Origin: an uncultured Clostridium sp.
GTDB lineage: Bacteria; Bacillota; Clostridia; TANB77; CAG-508
Assembly (NCBI GenBank): GCA_900556695.1
Contig: USQA01000060.1
Span: 1-7,179, forward strand
DNA: 7,179 nt
Reading direction: 5' to 3'
The notes under the pieces were generated by a model that did not search any database, had not been told where the DNA came from, and saw nothing but the letters and a program-made list of their open reading frames with translations. Below, one piece after another: positions 1 through 6,754 of the stretch. The position numbers and the translations under genes were made by a program. The first letter of the stretch is position 1. Each line of letters opens with the position of its first letter.

Positions 1-134
1 AGTTCCTTTATATCAATCGGTTTAAACTCGTTCACCATTGCAACGATTTCAACATCTGATGCCATGTTGTTAGCGAATGCTACTGAACTACCTAATCCCA
101 TTACCAGTGCTACTGCAAACAATACCTTTTTCAT
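1..134 (-). CDS. 5' part of a small secreted protein, Bacteroidetes-like, cut by the window edge
   Basis: An ATG at 134-132 on the minus strand opens a frame that stays open for 44 codons to the window edge. The translation starts MKKVLFAVALVMGLGSSVAF and continues ANNMASDVEIVAMVNEF. It has a textbook Sec signal peptide: two lysines, a hydrophobic stretch of about 16 residues, and a likely cut after AFA at residue 21. The mature protein is too short here to assign a function. The stretch is about 38% GC, clearly above the rest of the window, and uses codons such as GTG, CTG, AAC and GAG that its neighbours avoid. There is no Shine-Dalgarno sequence upstream, only AT-rich DNA, as is usual in Bacteroidetes but unlike the other genes here. 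The leader style also resembles small periplasmic proteins of Bacteroides/Prevotella (from memory, not searched). It may be a foreign or misassembled contig end. The reading frame is secure; the taxonomic guess is less so. Confidence 0.6.
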   Translation of the reverse strand, partial: MKKVLFAVALVMGLGSSVAFANNMASDVEIVAMVNEFKPIDIKE

Positions 135-156
135 AATGCTAATTATTAAATAATTC

Positions 157-183
157 ATAAAACACTTTCTTCCAACATATAGT
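157..183 (+). promoter_or_regulatory. candidate sigma-E-type sporulation promoter for the spoIVF pair
   Basis: An ATAAA at 157-161 is followed after 14 bases by CATATAGT (176-183). The known Bacillus sigma-E pattern is an ATA-centred -35 element, 13-15 bases, then CATACAnT; the -10 here differs at one position. It lies just before the ribosome site (196-207) of the spoIVFA-like gene, and spoIVF is sigma-E controlled in Bacillus subtilis. The DNA is AT-rich, so chance matches are easy, and the site lies close to a suspected assembly junction. Confidence 0.35.
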
Positions 184-214
184 TTAAAAGAAACTAAGGA
201 AGAGGTGTTTTTTT

Positions 215-1088
215 ATGGAAAGACTAATGAGCGTAGAAGATAAAATAAAAAGGGCAGAAGAAATATATGAAAGAAGACATGGTATTTCAAATACTATAGC
301 CAAAGTAAATGTGAATGAAAAGAAAGATGTAAAATTGTTAAAAAAGATGATAATTCAAATAATTGTATGTATGTCAATATATATAATTATTTACGTTATA
401 CAGAATAATAATTTTCCGTTTTCTCAGGATTTTATAAACAAAACAGATGAAATTCTTTCTTATGATACTAATTTTATACAAATGTATGAAGATGTAAAAA
501 ATCAGATTTTAAGTTTTATAAATAAAGATGAAAATAAAAATGAGAGCGAAATGGCCCCAGAAGAATCAATTGGAGGTTCAGAAGAAAATAATGATCAAAA
601 TATAGAAGTAGGACAAGAAGAAAATACAAATCAGGAAGCTAATGAACAACAAAATAATCAGATGTCTGAAGCTGACAAAGAAATTCAAACAATAAAGAGT
701 ACAACTACATTTATAAAACCAATAGAAGGAATAATAAGTTCGAAATATGGACAAAGAGAACAAGCAACAGGTAATGTGCCTAAAAATCACACAGGCACAG
801 ATATTGCAGCTAATATAGGAACAAAAATAAAATCAGCTACTGATGGAGAAGTTGTGTTATCTTCTGAAGAAGGTGATTATGGAAAACATTTAAAAGTTCA
901 AATTGGAGAAGTAAGCATAATTTATGCTCATTGTAATCAATTGTATGTTAAACAAGGTGATCAAGTAAAACAAGGGCAAGAAATAGCAGAAGTAGGTTCA
1001 ACTGGAAATTCAACACGGACCACATTTACATTTTGAAATAAGGTTATCAGAAAAAACTATTGATCCGCAAACTATTTTAGAATTGTAA
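215..1088 (+). CDS. spoIVFA: SpoIVFA-like membrane-anchored M23 (LytM) protein, frameshifted near its end
   Basis: In Bacillus, SpoIVFA holds the SpoIVFB protease in an inactive complex in the forespore outer membrane until SpoIVB and CtpB cut it. Here a cytoplasmic N-terminus (1-43) with basic stretches leads to one membrane segment (about 44-62), then an acidic, Asn/Gln/Glu-rich linker (about 105-157), then an M23 domain (about 165 onward). Visible M23 residues are H192 and D196 (in NHTGTDIAA) and H239 (YAH). As written, the frame ends at TGA 1034-1036 with ...GNSTRTTFTF. Removing one base at about 1014-1016 restores GNSTGPHLHFEIRLSEKTI and a stop at 1086-1088. That gives about 290 residues and the missing HLH zinc/catalytic motif, and the gene then ends 11 bp before spoIVFB. 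All M23 metal ligands are present after correction, so peptidase activity is possible. The start is ATG 215 with GAGGTG at 202-207. The name rests on architecture plus the spoIVFB neighbour. Confidence 0.82.
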
Positions 1089-1099
1089 AGGAGACCTAA

Positions 1100-1759
1100 A
1101 TGAAATTTAAAATTGATTTAAAAATTTTTATATTTTTAATTATATTTTTACTAACAAGACAAATAGAAGTTTATGCAACAATAATGTTTTTTGCTATTAT
1201 TCATGAATTAGGACATTTGTTAGCAGGGGTACTTTTAGGAATGAAACCTGAAAAAATGGAAATAAAACCATATGGGATAAGTATTTCTTTTAAAATATTA
1301 TATGATGATTATAACAAAAAAATAAAACAGGGAAATTTGTTAGAAATAAAAAAAATCATAGTAGCTTTAGCAGGACCTATTACTAATGCTATTATAATAC
1401 TAGCAACATGGAAAATAGAAATGGGAGTATTTAATAAGCTATTAATTATATATTCTAATATATTACTTATATTATTTAATTTATTGCCTATATATCCATT
1501 AGATGGAGGAAGAATTCTTAATGGAATATTACATATACAATTTGGAAAGAGAAAAGCAGAAAAATACATAAACAGTATTTCTTTTGTATGTCTAGTTTTA
1601 TTAACATTAGTAGGAAGTATATTAGTATATTCTCTTAAAAATATTTCAATATTTTTAATTATAGTTTGCCTTTGGGCAATGTATATAAAGCAAGATTTAA
1701 TATATAGAAGAAGAAATAAAATTTACTATTTAGTAGAAAAAACTATTGAAAATAATTAG
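1100..1759 (+). CDS. spoIVFB: SpoIVFB-like M50 intramembrane metalloprotease
   Basis: This is a site-2-protease-family enzyme. In Bacillus, SpoIVFB cleaves pro-sigma-K inside the membrane during sporulation, switching on late mother-cell genes. The 219-residue protein is mostly membrane segments. It shows the zinc motif HELGH at residues 35-39, the typical following stretch LLAGVLLGMKPEKMEIKPYG, an AGPITNA segment near 91-97, and the third zinc ligand in NLLPIYPLDGGR (D135). The start ATG 1100 follows AAAGGAG at 1087-1093. That site overlaps the repaired stop of spoIVFA, which points to a co-translated operon. Bacillus SpoIVFB is about 288 residues with a C-terminal CBS domain that senses ATP; this protein ends in a short basic tail after its last membrane segment and has no room for a CBS domain. 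Family is certain; the exact substrate is inferred from the neighbour. Confidence 0.88.
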   Translation: MKFKIDLKIFIFLIIFLLTRQIEVYATIMFFAIIHELGHLLAGVLLGMKPEKMEIKPYGISISFKILYDDYNKKIKQGNLLEIKKIIVALAGPITNAIIILATWKIEMGVFNKLLIIYSNILLILFNLLPIYPLDGGRILNGILHIQFGKRKAEKYINSISFVCLVLLTLVGSILVYSLKNISIFLIIVCLWAMYIKQDLIYRRRNKIYYLVEKTIENN

Positions 1760-1803
1760 AATAAATAGTAAACTAATACTAAAGATAAAGGAGATAGCAA
1801 AAG

Positions 1804-3516
1804 ATGAATAATAAATTAAAAAATTCAAAGGGTATTACTTTAGTAACTTTAATAGTAACTATTATAGTGTTACTAATAGTAAGTAATGTAACTATATATA
1901 GTGTTAAGAACAACCTAGGAATTGAAAAATTAAAAAATATGCAAAACGATATAGAAAATTTAAGTGATAAAATATCTGCATATTATAATCAATATGGAAC
2001 TTTACCTATAATAGATGGAGAATATACAAATATAAATGAAATTGAAACAGCTGAATTAATAGATAAAAATGTAGATAAAGGAAATTTTTATATAATTGAT
2101 TTATCAGCATTAGAAAACTTGACTTTAACATATGGAAAAGATTTTAAAAATATAAAAAACACATCAGATAAAAACACATTAAAAGATATTTATATAATAA
2201 ATGAAACAAGTCATAATATTTTTTATGTAAAAGGGATAAAATCAGATGGAGAAATGTATTATACAAATTATACAGCAGATCAAGTAGACAAAGAAGCAGT
2301 AGATATAAAATATATAGATAATATAAAAGTACCAGATAGGTATACATATATAGGAAAAACAGAGAACAATGAGATTCAAATTAAAGATAATGAAGGCAAT
2401 ATTTATATATGGACAAATGTAAATGAGATAATTACATCTGTACCAGAAGGAATTAATATTAATACTAATGAAACAGAAAAATTTATAAATAGTGTAAATG
2501 CATATAAAGGGTACTATAAAAATAATAATAGTGTAGTTTATATTCCATTAGACGAAAAATGGTCAACTAAAGGTGATGGTGAATTTAAATATAAAGATAA
2601 AACTGGAAAAACAATAACAATACCTAGTGGATTTTGTGTAAGTCAGGTAAAAGGAGAAGACGAAATAAGCAAGGGGTTAGTAATAAAAAATAATAATACA
2701 GATGATAGATATGTTTGGGTAGAAGTACCAAAAACAATATATGATACAGCTCAATCTGAAAAAGATTATGAAAATATAGAAAAAGATATGCAAGAATATG
2801 CTAGTGAATATAGAGATGGAAGTAGTAGTGATAATTGGTATAATGGATGTGGAATATCAGATTCAACAGAATATATTAATTTGAAAAATAAAATGTTAAA
2901 AAGTGTATATGAAAAAGGTGGATTCTGGATAAGCCAATATGAAATAGGTGCTGATACCACAGTAACATCAGAAGATACAAGCAGAGTTCCTAGAAGTAAA
3001 GCAGATAAGTATCCATATAATTATGTGACATGTGCTCAAGCACAACAATTAGCAACAAATATGAATTCAAATGATTTAACAAGTAGCTTGTTATTTGGTA
3101 TTCAGTGGGATTTAACACTTAAATTTATAGAAAAAAATGGAGAAATAACTAAAAATCAAATAACCTCAGATTCTACATCTTGGGGAAATTATCAAAACTC
3201 TAATTTTACTATATATAAAGGAAAATATTCTAATGATACAGGGAAAAATTATACTGATGTAAATAATTATTATAGTATATCACATACAGGTACAGGAGAA
3301 TATACCTTATTAACAACAGGTGCAACTAAAAGAAACAGTAAATTAAATATATTTGATTTGGCAGGAAATTTATGTGAATATACATTAGAAAATTCTGAAC
3401 AAAAAAGTGTTATAAGAGGAGGAACTTATACAGAAGCGGGAAACTCTTCAAGTGCTTTTAGCAGAAATACAGCAAGTGATAATAGTATTATTGGATTTAG
3501 AGTTAGTTTATATTAA
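1804..3516 (+). CDS. pilin-like surface protein with an FGE/SUMF1-like C-terminal domain
   Basis: The 570-residue protein starts with a short basic leader and a class III (prepilin) signal, MNNKLKNSKG|ITLVTLIVTI, with likely peptidase cleavage after G10 and one hydrophobic helix to about residue 33. Position +5 of the mature chain is Thr, not the Glu that assembling pilins need. A long extracellular region follows, rich in Asn, Lys and Tyr. From about 270 it resembles the formylglycine-generating-enzyme/C-type-lectin fold: YVWVEVP (303-309), GGFWISQYE (372-380), YPYNYVT (403-409), LLFGIQWD (about 430), DLAGN (518-522), RGGTY (538-542) and the terminal GFRVSLY (564-570). In such proteins this fold usually binds ligands rather than acting as an enzyme. 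The tail is as AT-rich as the rest of the gene. AAAGGAG at 1787-1793 sets the start. The gene lies 44 bp after spoIVFB with no terminator seen between, so it could be read from that operon. Specific ligand unknown. Confidence 0.78.
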   Translation: MNNKLKNSKGITLVTLIVTIIVLLIVSNVTIYSVKNNLGIEKLKNMQNDIENLSDKISAYYNQYGTLPIIDGEYTNINEIETAELIDKNVDKGNFYIIDLSALENLTLTYGKDFKNIKNTSDKNTLKDIYIINETSHNIFYVKGIKSDGEMYYTNYTADQVDKEAVDIKYIDNIKVPDRYTYIGKTENNEIQIKDNEGNIYIWTNVNEIITSVPEGININTNETEKFINSVNAYKGYYKNNNSVVYIPLDEKWSTKGDGEFKYKDKTGKTITIPSGFCVSQVKGEDEISKGLVIKNNNTDDRYVWVEVPKTIYDTAQSEKDYENIEKDMQEYASEYRDGSSSDNWYNGCGISDSTEYINLKNKMLKSVYEKGGFWISQYEIGADTTVTSEDTSRVPRSKADKYPYNYVTCAQAQQLATNMNSNDLTSSLLFGIQWDLTLKFIEKNGEITKNQITSDSTSWGNYQNSNFTIYKGKYSNDTGKNYTDVNNYYSISHTGTGEYTLLTTGATKRNSKLNIFDLAGNLCEYTLENSEQKSVIRGGTYTEAGNSSSAFSRNTASDNSIIGFRVSLY

Positions 3517-3567
3517 AAATAGACATTATAATTATAATTAATTGGCAAAAAATATTTTGAAAATGTA

Positions 3568-3599
3568 TTGCAAAAAAATCAAGATAGATATAGTATAAT
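3568..3599 (+). promoter_or_regulatory. candidate promoter for the CA-repeat leader
   Basis: A perfect -10 hexamer TATAAT lies at 3594-3599, with TTGCAA at 3568-3573 as the best -35. The gap is 20 bases, longer than the ideal 17, so the -35 is doubtful. A start near 3606 would place the ATG of the small ORF (3642) about 36 bases into the transcript. It is the clearest -10 between the two pilin-like genes. Confidence 0.4.
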
Positions 3600-3641
3600 A
3601 CATATGTATATATAAATACCAAGAGTAAACAAAGGAGAAAA

Positions 3642-3797
<156 letters not shown>

Positions 3798-3918
3798 GTA
3801 AGTTTTGCTATCTTTTTGTGCGTTTTAAATTAAAAAATTAATAATAAAAAGCTAAACTTGAAATTTTAATAAAAAGTTAAATAAAAAAATTATAAAAAAT
3901 AAAGGGAGGAAGACAAAA

Positions 3919-5139
3919 ATGATAATGAAAAAAGAAAAAGATTTTAACAAAATCAAATTAAAAAAAAGTGAAAAAGGAATAACATTAATAGCATTAGTAA
4001 TAACTATAATTGTATTAATTATTTTAGCATCAGTAAGTATAGCAATGCTAACAGGAGAAAATGGAATATTAAATAAAGCAACTACAGCAAAAGAAAGAAC
4101 ACTAGAAGCAGAAGATGAAGAAAAAGTAAAACTTGCAGTGCTAGCAGCAAGAGATAATAATGGGAAATTTAGTAAAGAATTATTAAAAGAAGAACTAAAA
4201 AAATATGGGTTAACAGGAACAGATAGTGAAGATGGAACAACGACAATAACAGCAAATGGAAAAACATATACAATAGATAGTGAGGGAAATGTGACATCTA
4301 AAACTGCAACAGAAAATGATGATAACGAAGGAATGAACAACATAACGGCACAAATGGTAGCAGACCATCCAGAAACATATTATGGATTAAAAGTAACGAA
4401 TTACGAATCAACAAATGGACAAAATGACTGGAGAATATTCTATTCAGATGGAGAGCATATATTCTTAATAACAGGAGACTATGTGGATTTATCAGTAGCA
4501 AATGAAGGAACTACAAAATTAAACTCAAATACAGGAATGACAAAAATAGGAGAAAAATATAGAGTGAATTGGGGTTTAGAACCATTTAGCAGACAATCAG
4601 TAGATGATATAATAAAAACAAGATTTAAAGCAACAGGATATACATTACAAAGTGGAATAGATAATTTTAAATGTGTATCAAGATTATTAAATGCAAGTAA
4701 CTGGAGAAATTATAAAGATAATGGAAATATGGCAGAATATGCAATAGGAGGAAGTACAATAGAAATGTGGATGGATAGCTGGAATAAAAGATATCCAAGT
4801 GATAAATTATATTGTAATAATACAAATGAAAATGGATATTATGTAGGAACAAGTTCAAACCCAAGTACTTATTCTATAGATTCTGGTGTAATAAATGAAA
4901 AAGAAGGATATAAAAATAGTACATTATATTATCCACGCAAAACAAGTGTGCCAGATGGAGATTATTATTGCTACTGTTACTGGCTTGCTTCGCCTTCTGC
5001 TGTCGGCAGAGAATGGACGCTTAACGTGAGCTACGGAGGCGGAGTGGGATATGGCACATATAAATCCGATGCTGTGGGCCTTCGTCCTGTAGTTTCTCTA
5101 AATTCTGGAGTCAAAGTAAATGCAACAAAAACAGAATAA
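3919..5139 (+). CDS. pilin-like surface protein with C-type-lectin-like variable C-terminus
   Basis: The 406-residue protein has a prepilin-type leader and helix, KKSEKG|ITLIALVITI, with likely cleavage after G20 and a hydrophobic segment to about 43. IAMLTGENGILNKA follows, the usual continuation in clostridial pseudopilins. The +5 residue is Ala, not Glu. A charged helical region (about 55-105) and a small Thr/Gly/Asp-rich part (about 106-135) lead into a globular domain (about 137-400). Its pattern (YGLKVTNY, WRIFYSDGEHIFLITGDY, YWLASPSA at 354-361, VGLRPVVSL at 386-394) resembles DUF6273/FGE-like proteins with a C-type-lectin fold. Codons from about 352 to 394 are far richer in GC than the rest of the gene. 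The start is ATG 3919 with AAGGGAGG at 3902-3909; ATG 3925 is a possible alternative. No strong promoter is seen directly upstream, so it may rely on the leader promoter near 3594. Its role is probably surface binding; the ligand is unknown. Confidence 0.8.
   Translation: MIMKKEKDFNKIKLKKSEKGITLIALVITIIVLIILASVSIAMLTGENGILNKATTAKERTLEAEDEEKVKLAVLAARDNNGKFSKELLKEELKKYGLTGTDSEDGTTTITANGKTYTIDSEGNVTSKTATENDDNEGMNNITAQMVADHPETYYGLKVTNYESTNGQNDWRIFYSDGEHIFLITGDYVDLSVANEGTTKLNSNTGMTKIGEKYRVNWGLEPFSRQSVDDIIKTRFKATGYTLQSGIDNFKCVSRLLNASNWRNYKDNGNMAEYAIGGSTIEMWMDSWNKRYPSDKLYCNNTNENGYYVGTSSNPSTYSIDSGVINEKEGYKNSTLYYPRKTSVPDGDYYCYCYWLASPSAVGREWTLNVSYGGGVGYGTYKSDAVGLRPVVSLNSGVKVNATKTE
4972..5100 (+). other. 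GC-rich C-terminal cassette, candidate diversity-generating retroelement variable region
   Basis: Over 4971-5100 I count 68 G/C in 130 bases (52%), while the flanking gene is strongly AT-rich and uses A/T-ending codons. Codons here often end in C or G (TAC, CTT, TCG, GTC, GGC, ACG, AGC, CGT). The segment encodes the conserved frame YWLASPSA ... VGLRPVVSL around a run of small and aromatic residues (REWTLNVSYGGGVGYGTYKS). Length, position at the 3' end of a C-type-lectin-like gene, and sharp composition edges all match variable regions of diversity-generating retroelements. No template repeat or reverse transcriptase is visible in this window, so the mechanism is inferred. Confidence 0.5.
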
Positions 5140-5153
5140 AATTTTTATATATT

Positions 5154-5191
5154 AAAGCAGAAGTAGTTAAATAAGCTACTTTTGCTTTTTT
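5154..5191 (+). terminator. rho-independent terminator after the second pilin-like gene
   Basis: A 13-bp stem pairs 5154-5166 with 5176-5188 (arm AAAGCAGAAGTAG, one G-U pair) around a 9-base loop, followed by a T run to 5191. It starts 14 bases after the stop codon at 5139 and separates the surface-protein gene from the min operon. Confidence 0.85.
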
Positions 5192-5276
5192 AGATTTTTA
5201 ATATTGATAAAATAGTACTTTTGTAAACAAATTGTAATATTTTAGTAATATTTTTGTTATTTTGGTATAAAATCAA

Positions 5277-5305
5277 TTGACTTTTTGCCGTTTTCGTTAT
5301 ATCAT
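5277..5305 (+). promoter_or_regulatory. SigA-type promoter of the minD-minE-rodA operon
   Basis: TTGACT (5277-5282) and TATCAT (5300-5305) are separated by exactly 17 bases; each differs from consensus at one position. A transcript start near 5312 leaves about 40 bases before the minD ATG at 5351. A second candidate, the extended -10 element TGGTATAAA (5263-5271), lies just upstream without a good -35. Confidence 0.65.
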
Positions 5306-5350
5306 ATAGATGTTAAAAATAAGCTTTTTAAAATCCTAAGGAGGAAAATT

Positions 5351-6142
5351 ATGGGAGAAGTAATAGTTATAACATCAGGAAAAGGTGGAGTAGGAAAGAC
5401 AACAACAACAGCCAATTTGGGTTCAAGTTTAGCTTTAGAAGGTAAAAAAGTAGCTTTAATAGACACAGATATCGGACTTAGAAACTTAGATGTAGTTATG
5501 GGACTAGAAAATAGGATAGTATATGATATTGTTGATGTTGTAGAAGAAAATTGTAAATTAAGACAAGCTCTAATAAAAGATAAGAGATTTAAAGATTTAT
5601 ATTTACTACCAGCCGCACAAACTAGAGATAAAAGCGCTGTAAATGAAGAACAAATGAGAAAATTAGTTGATAAATTAAAAGAAGAATTTGACTATATACT
5701 TATAGATTGTCCTGCAGGAATAGAACAAGGTTTCAAAAACGCAATAGCAGGAGCAAATCGTGCAATTGTTGTCACAACAGCAGAGATTTCTGCCATAAGA
5801 GATGCTGACAGAATAATAGGACTTTTAGAATCATCTGAAATAAGAAATCCAGAATTAGTAATTAATAGAATAAGACCTAACATGGTAAAAAAAGGTGAAA
5901 TGATGGATGTAGATGATATAGTAGATTTACTATCAATAGATCTTATAGGAGTAGTTCCAGATGATGAATATATTATAACTCAAACAAATAAGGGAGAACC
6001 AGTAATACAAAATAAAAAGGCACCATCAGGAAAAGCATATTTAGAAATAGCAAAAAGGATATTAGGCGAAAAAATTGAGGTAACAATACCAGGAAGAGAA
6101 GACGGTTTTTTTGCAAAGCTAAAAAGATTATTTAAGAAATAA
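5351..6142 (+). CDS. minD: septum site-determining ATPase MinD
   Basis: MinD is a ParA-family ATPase that dimerises with ATP on the inner membrane and recruits MinC and MinE, keeping division away from the poles. The 263-residue protein has the deviant Walker A motif GKGGVGKT (residues 10-17, signature lysine K11 and catalytic-site K16), the switch I region IDTDIGLRNLD (37-47), the Walker B-like LIDCPAG (117-123), and a C-terminal amphipathic membrane-targeting helix GFFAKLKRLFKK (252-263). Length and motifs are normal for the family. The start is ATG 5351, with AAGGAGG at 5338-5344 and a 6-base gap. An in-frame TTG at 5285 is rejected because it lies within the promoter spacer. It is the first gene of an operon with minE and rodA, and no minC precedes it in this window. 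Confidence 0.97.
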   Translation: MGEVIVITSGKGGVGKTTTTANLGSSLALEGKKVALIDTDIGLRNLDVVMGLENRIVYDIVDVVEENCKLRQALIKDKRFKDLYLLPAAQTRDKSAVNEEQMRKLVDKLKEEFDYILIDCPAGIEQGFKNAIAGANRAIVVTTAEISAIRDADRIIGLLESSEIRNPELVINRIRPNMVKKGEMMDVDDIVDLLSIDLIGVVPDDEYIITQTNKGEPVIQNKKAPSGKAYLEIAKRILGEKIEVTIPGREDGFFAKLKRLFKK

Positions 6143-6169
6143 TAAACAATTTGGAGGGAAATAAATACA

Positions 6170-6733
6170 ATGTTTGAGAGCATAATGAATCTTTTTAAAA
6201 AATTAAACAAAAAAGAAAAAAAGGCAACAGTTAATTCAAAAGAAGCAGCAAAAGAAAGATTACACTTAGTGTTAATGCAAGATAGAGCAAATGTTTCAGC
6301 TGATTTCTTAGAACTTATGAAACAAGAAATAATAGATGTAATAAAAAAATACATAGATGTAGATGAAGGAGCAATAGATGTTAGACTAACAAATAAAGAA
6401 AATGAAGATGGCACAAATGGTGCTCCTGCTTTATATGCAAATATACCAATAATCAATATAAAACATGAAACTAAAAAAGTAGAAAAAAGTGCAGATAGTG
6501 CTAAAAATGAGGAAAACAAAAAAACTGAAAAAATTGAAAAAGCAAAAAAAGAAAACAAAAAGGTAGAAGAGAAATCTAATCAAAAAGAAGATGTTAAAAA
6601 CAAAGAAGAAAAAGATGTTGTAAAAGAAGAAAATAAAGAACAACAAAACAATGATGAAGAAAATAAAAAAGTAGAAGATGATAAAAGCGAAGAGAACAAT
6701 AAAGCAGAAGATGAAATTAAATCAGAAAAATAG
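6170..6733 (+). CDS. minE: MinE, cell division topological specificity factor, with a long charged C-terminal tail
   Basis: MinE stimulates the MinD ATPase and drives Min patterning at the membrane. Residues 1-12 (MFESIMNLFKKL) form the usual amphipathic membrane-binding start. AKERLHLVLMQDRANVSADF (27-46) is the MinD-binding anti-MinCD region, and the topological specificity domain runs to ALYANIPI (87-94). Family members usually end about here, near 90 residues. This one continues for about 93 residues of Lys, Glu, Asn and Asp with hardly any hydrophobic residues (95-187), so the tail is probably disordered or coiled. The tail is read in the same frame with no stop or shift and ends 21 bases before rodA. 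GGAGGG at 6153-6158 precedes ATG 6170 by 11 bases; ATG 6185 is an alternative start but would remove the membrane-binding residues. The gene follows minD by 27 bases. Confidence 0.93.
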   Translation: MFESIMNLFKKLNKKEKKATVNSKEAAKERLHLVLMQDRANVSADFLELMKQEIIDVIKKYIDVDEGAIDVRLTNKENEDGTNGAPALYANIPIINIKHETKKVEKSADSAKNEENKKTEKIEKAKKENKKVEEKSNQKEDVKNKEEKDVVKEENKEQQNNDEENKKVEDDKSEENNKAEDEIKSEK

Positions 6734-6754
6734 AATAGAAAAAGAGATGGTTTA

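Noticed and set aside
3858..3896. Possible promoter directly before the second pilin-like gene (TTGAAA at 3858)
   Set aside because: No -10 hexamer at a workable distance; TATAAA at 3891 is 27 bases away and the whole stretch is A/T.
3852..4343. Minus-strand frame of 163 codons over the 5' end of the second pilin-like gene
   Set aside because: It is Phe/Ser/Val-rich low complexity, the mirror of the Lys/Glu-rich plus-strand frame.
5285..5350. Upstream TTG start giving MinD 22 extra residues
   Set aside because: The TTG lies inside the promoter spacer, has no ribosome site, and the family starts at MGEVIVITSGKGG, right after AAGGAGG.
5980..6558. Long minus-strand frame across minD and minE
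   Set aside because: It is antisense to two clear conserved genes, is Phe/Ser-rich and has no ribosome site; a shadow of AT-rich coding DNA.
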